Source of the DNA: Gibbula magus
Taxonomy: Eukaryota; Mollusca; Gastropoda; Trochida; Trochidae
Direction: 5' to 3'
DNA length: 64,000 nt
Assembly: GCA_936450465.1 (NCBI GenBank)
Contig: OW388302.1
Coordinates: 16,393,530 to 16,457,529, forward strand
Part shown: in pieces, positions 62,983-64,000 of the stretch
How the letters are laid out: every line of letters starts with the position of its first letter
How positions within the stretch are numbered: the first letter of the stretch is position 1
The notes under the pieces: generated by a model
What the model saw: the letters and a program-made list of their open reading frames with translations, nothing else
What the model was told of the DNA's origin: nothing
Databases searched by the model: none
Program-made: the position numbers and the translations under genes

Positions 62983-64000
62983 AGCAACAGTGATTGGAGT
63001 GGCAACCTGGATGGGTGACTTGATTCATGGCAGGATATTATGAGATGTGTCTGTGCATCAGAAGTTTTCATTTCTCGATCTTAATTAGAAAATACATAAT
63101 TATTTAAAATGAAAGTGTATGACTGTGTCAAGCAAGCGGTGTATATAGGATTTTTCGGGTTTTCAACTTCTCTGAAATTATATTTGTGATTGTTGATTGT
63201 TGACACAATATACAATTTCTTTATAGGGTCAGAACTCAAGACTTACCTGGATGAAACTTGTTCCATGAATCATTCATAATGTGTAGATGTGGCCTTTTGG
63301 ATTTAAAAAAAAAATTGTTAAATTTGGCCGTTTCTATGGAAACGCAAATTTGAATATAGTTTTAGGAGATGTTTTAAATACTGGATGTTTAGCTCAATCA
63401 CACTGGTCTTTGAAACTGTCGGAATTTGGTTTATTTTCTTAGGAGGCCTTGTCCATGAAAACACAAAAGATAAATAAAATCAATAAAGGTTTATCTCTAT
63501 GACGTTTTGTATGTGAAACAATCAACATGTGTAAATTAATATTTTCCTAATTTGTTAAGCACTTTTCAGATCCGTGTCTGTTGATTGTGAATAATATAAG
63601 TTTTGGACATCAATTTGATACGAGTCACTACCCGAAAAGGTAAGTCAACAAGCTACGTGTTCATGTTTTATTTTATTAGATTCTCTACTCAACGCTTCAG
63701 TATTTCAGCAAACGTTAAAATCGTAAAATTATAAATCACAATAAGCACTTACCTTGAACTTTTTTTTTTTAATTATATATCTTGCTATGGTATTATCTGT
63801 AAGAAAGACACCCAAGAAGTGTTTTAACAAATGTTAAAATGTCCTAAATTTCGTCAGTTCGTCAAAAGGATAAGAATTATAAACTTAAGGTGTACCTAAG
63901 GGTTAAAATGTAGTCGAAATAATACTTAACTGACGACTGTCACAGCTTTATGAATTTATGAATTTGCATTACTTTTGCAACGCCAAGTTGCATGACAATG
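62983..64000. other. Unassigned end of window
   Basis: AT-rich sequence with no supported gene, splice site or repeat partner. One gtttctatggaaacg motif near 63325 also occurs in the repeat at 18650-18840. Confidence 0.5.

Overview
The window is eukaryotic, AT-rich and intron-bearing, and is very probably from a mollusc. A gastropod such as an abalone is my best guess. The guess rests on an expanded family of TRIM-like genes, dispersed repeats ending in gcggcgtt...ctcactcactc, and a tRNA-headed SINE of a type I associate with gastropods. No search could be run, so the organism is inference.

The core is a tandem cluster of four related TRIM-type E3 ubiquitin ligase genes, all on the + strand. 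Copy A (201-1372) is a large second exon that has lost B-box 2 and most of the coiled coil. Copies B (28346-31092), C (40364-44142) and D (57991-60742) each look complete: a RING exon, one phase-1 intron, then one 1643-nt exon with two B-boxes, a coiled coil and a C-terminal NHL-like propeller, giving 641 residues. Copies B, C and D share an upstream promoter-like block with a GTCACGTGAC E-box and a probable non-coding first exon. RING, B-boxes and coiled coil are nearly invariant, while the propellers differ in short patches that are shared in mosaic fashion. My reading is a constant ubiquitin-ligase effector joined to a diversifying recognition face.

The cluster appears to have grown by block duplication. 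The region after A (1373-11356) matches the region after C (44143-51420), and 21500-31092 (upstream of and including B) matches 51423-60742 (upstream of and including D). Comparing these copies dates later events. A 10.1-kb LINE insertion (11357-21499) lies between A and B and is absent from C-D. A 352-bp TTAA-targeting MITE (50883-51234) is present after C and absent after A. A 140-bp satellite is present after A (with a 631-bp higher-order unit) and after B (with a 280-bp dimer unit) but missing after C.

The LINE is on the - strand. It carries ORF1 (20330-21052), a damaged ORF2 (11566-14868, endonuclease and reverse transcriptase) and a nested 3.6-kb element with about 250-bp inverted repeats (16687-20271) that holds the ruins of a protein family I recognise only by motifs. 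The remaining sequence is old repeats, short tandem expansions and non-coding DNA. No real tRNA, rRNA or CRISPR array was seen.
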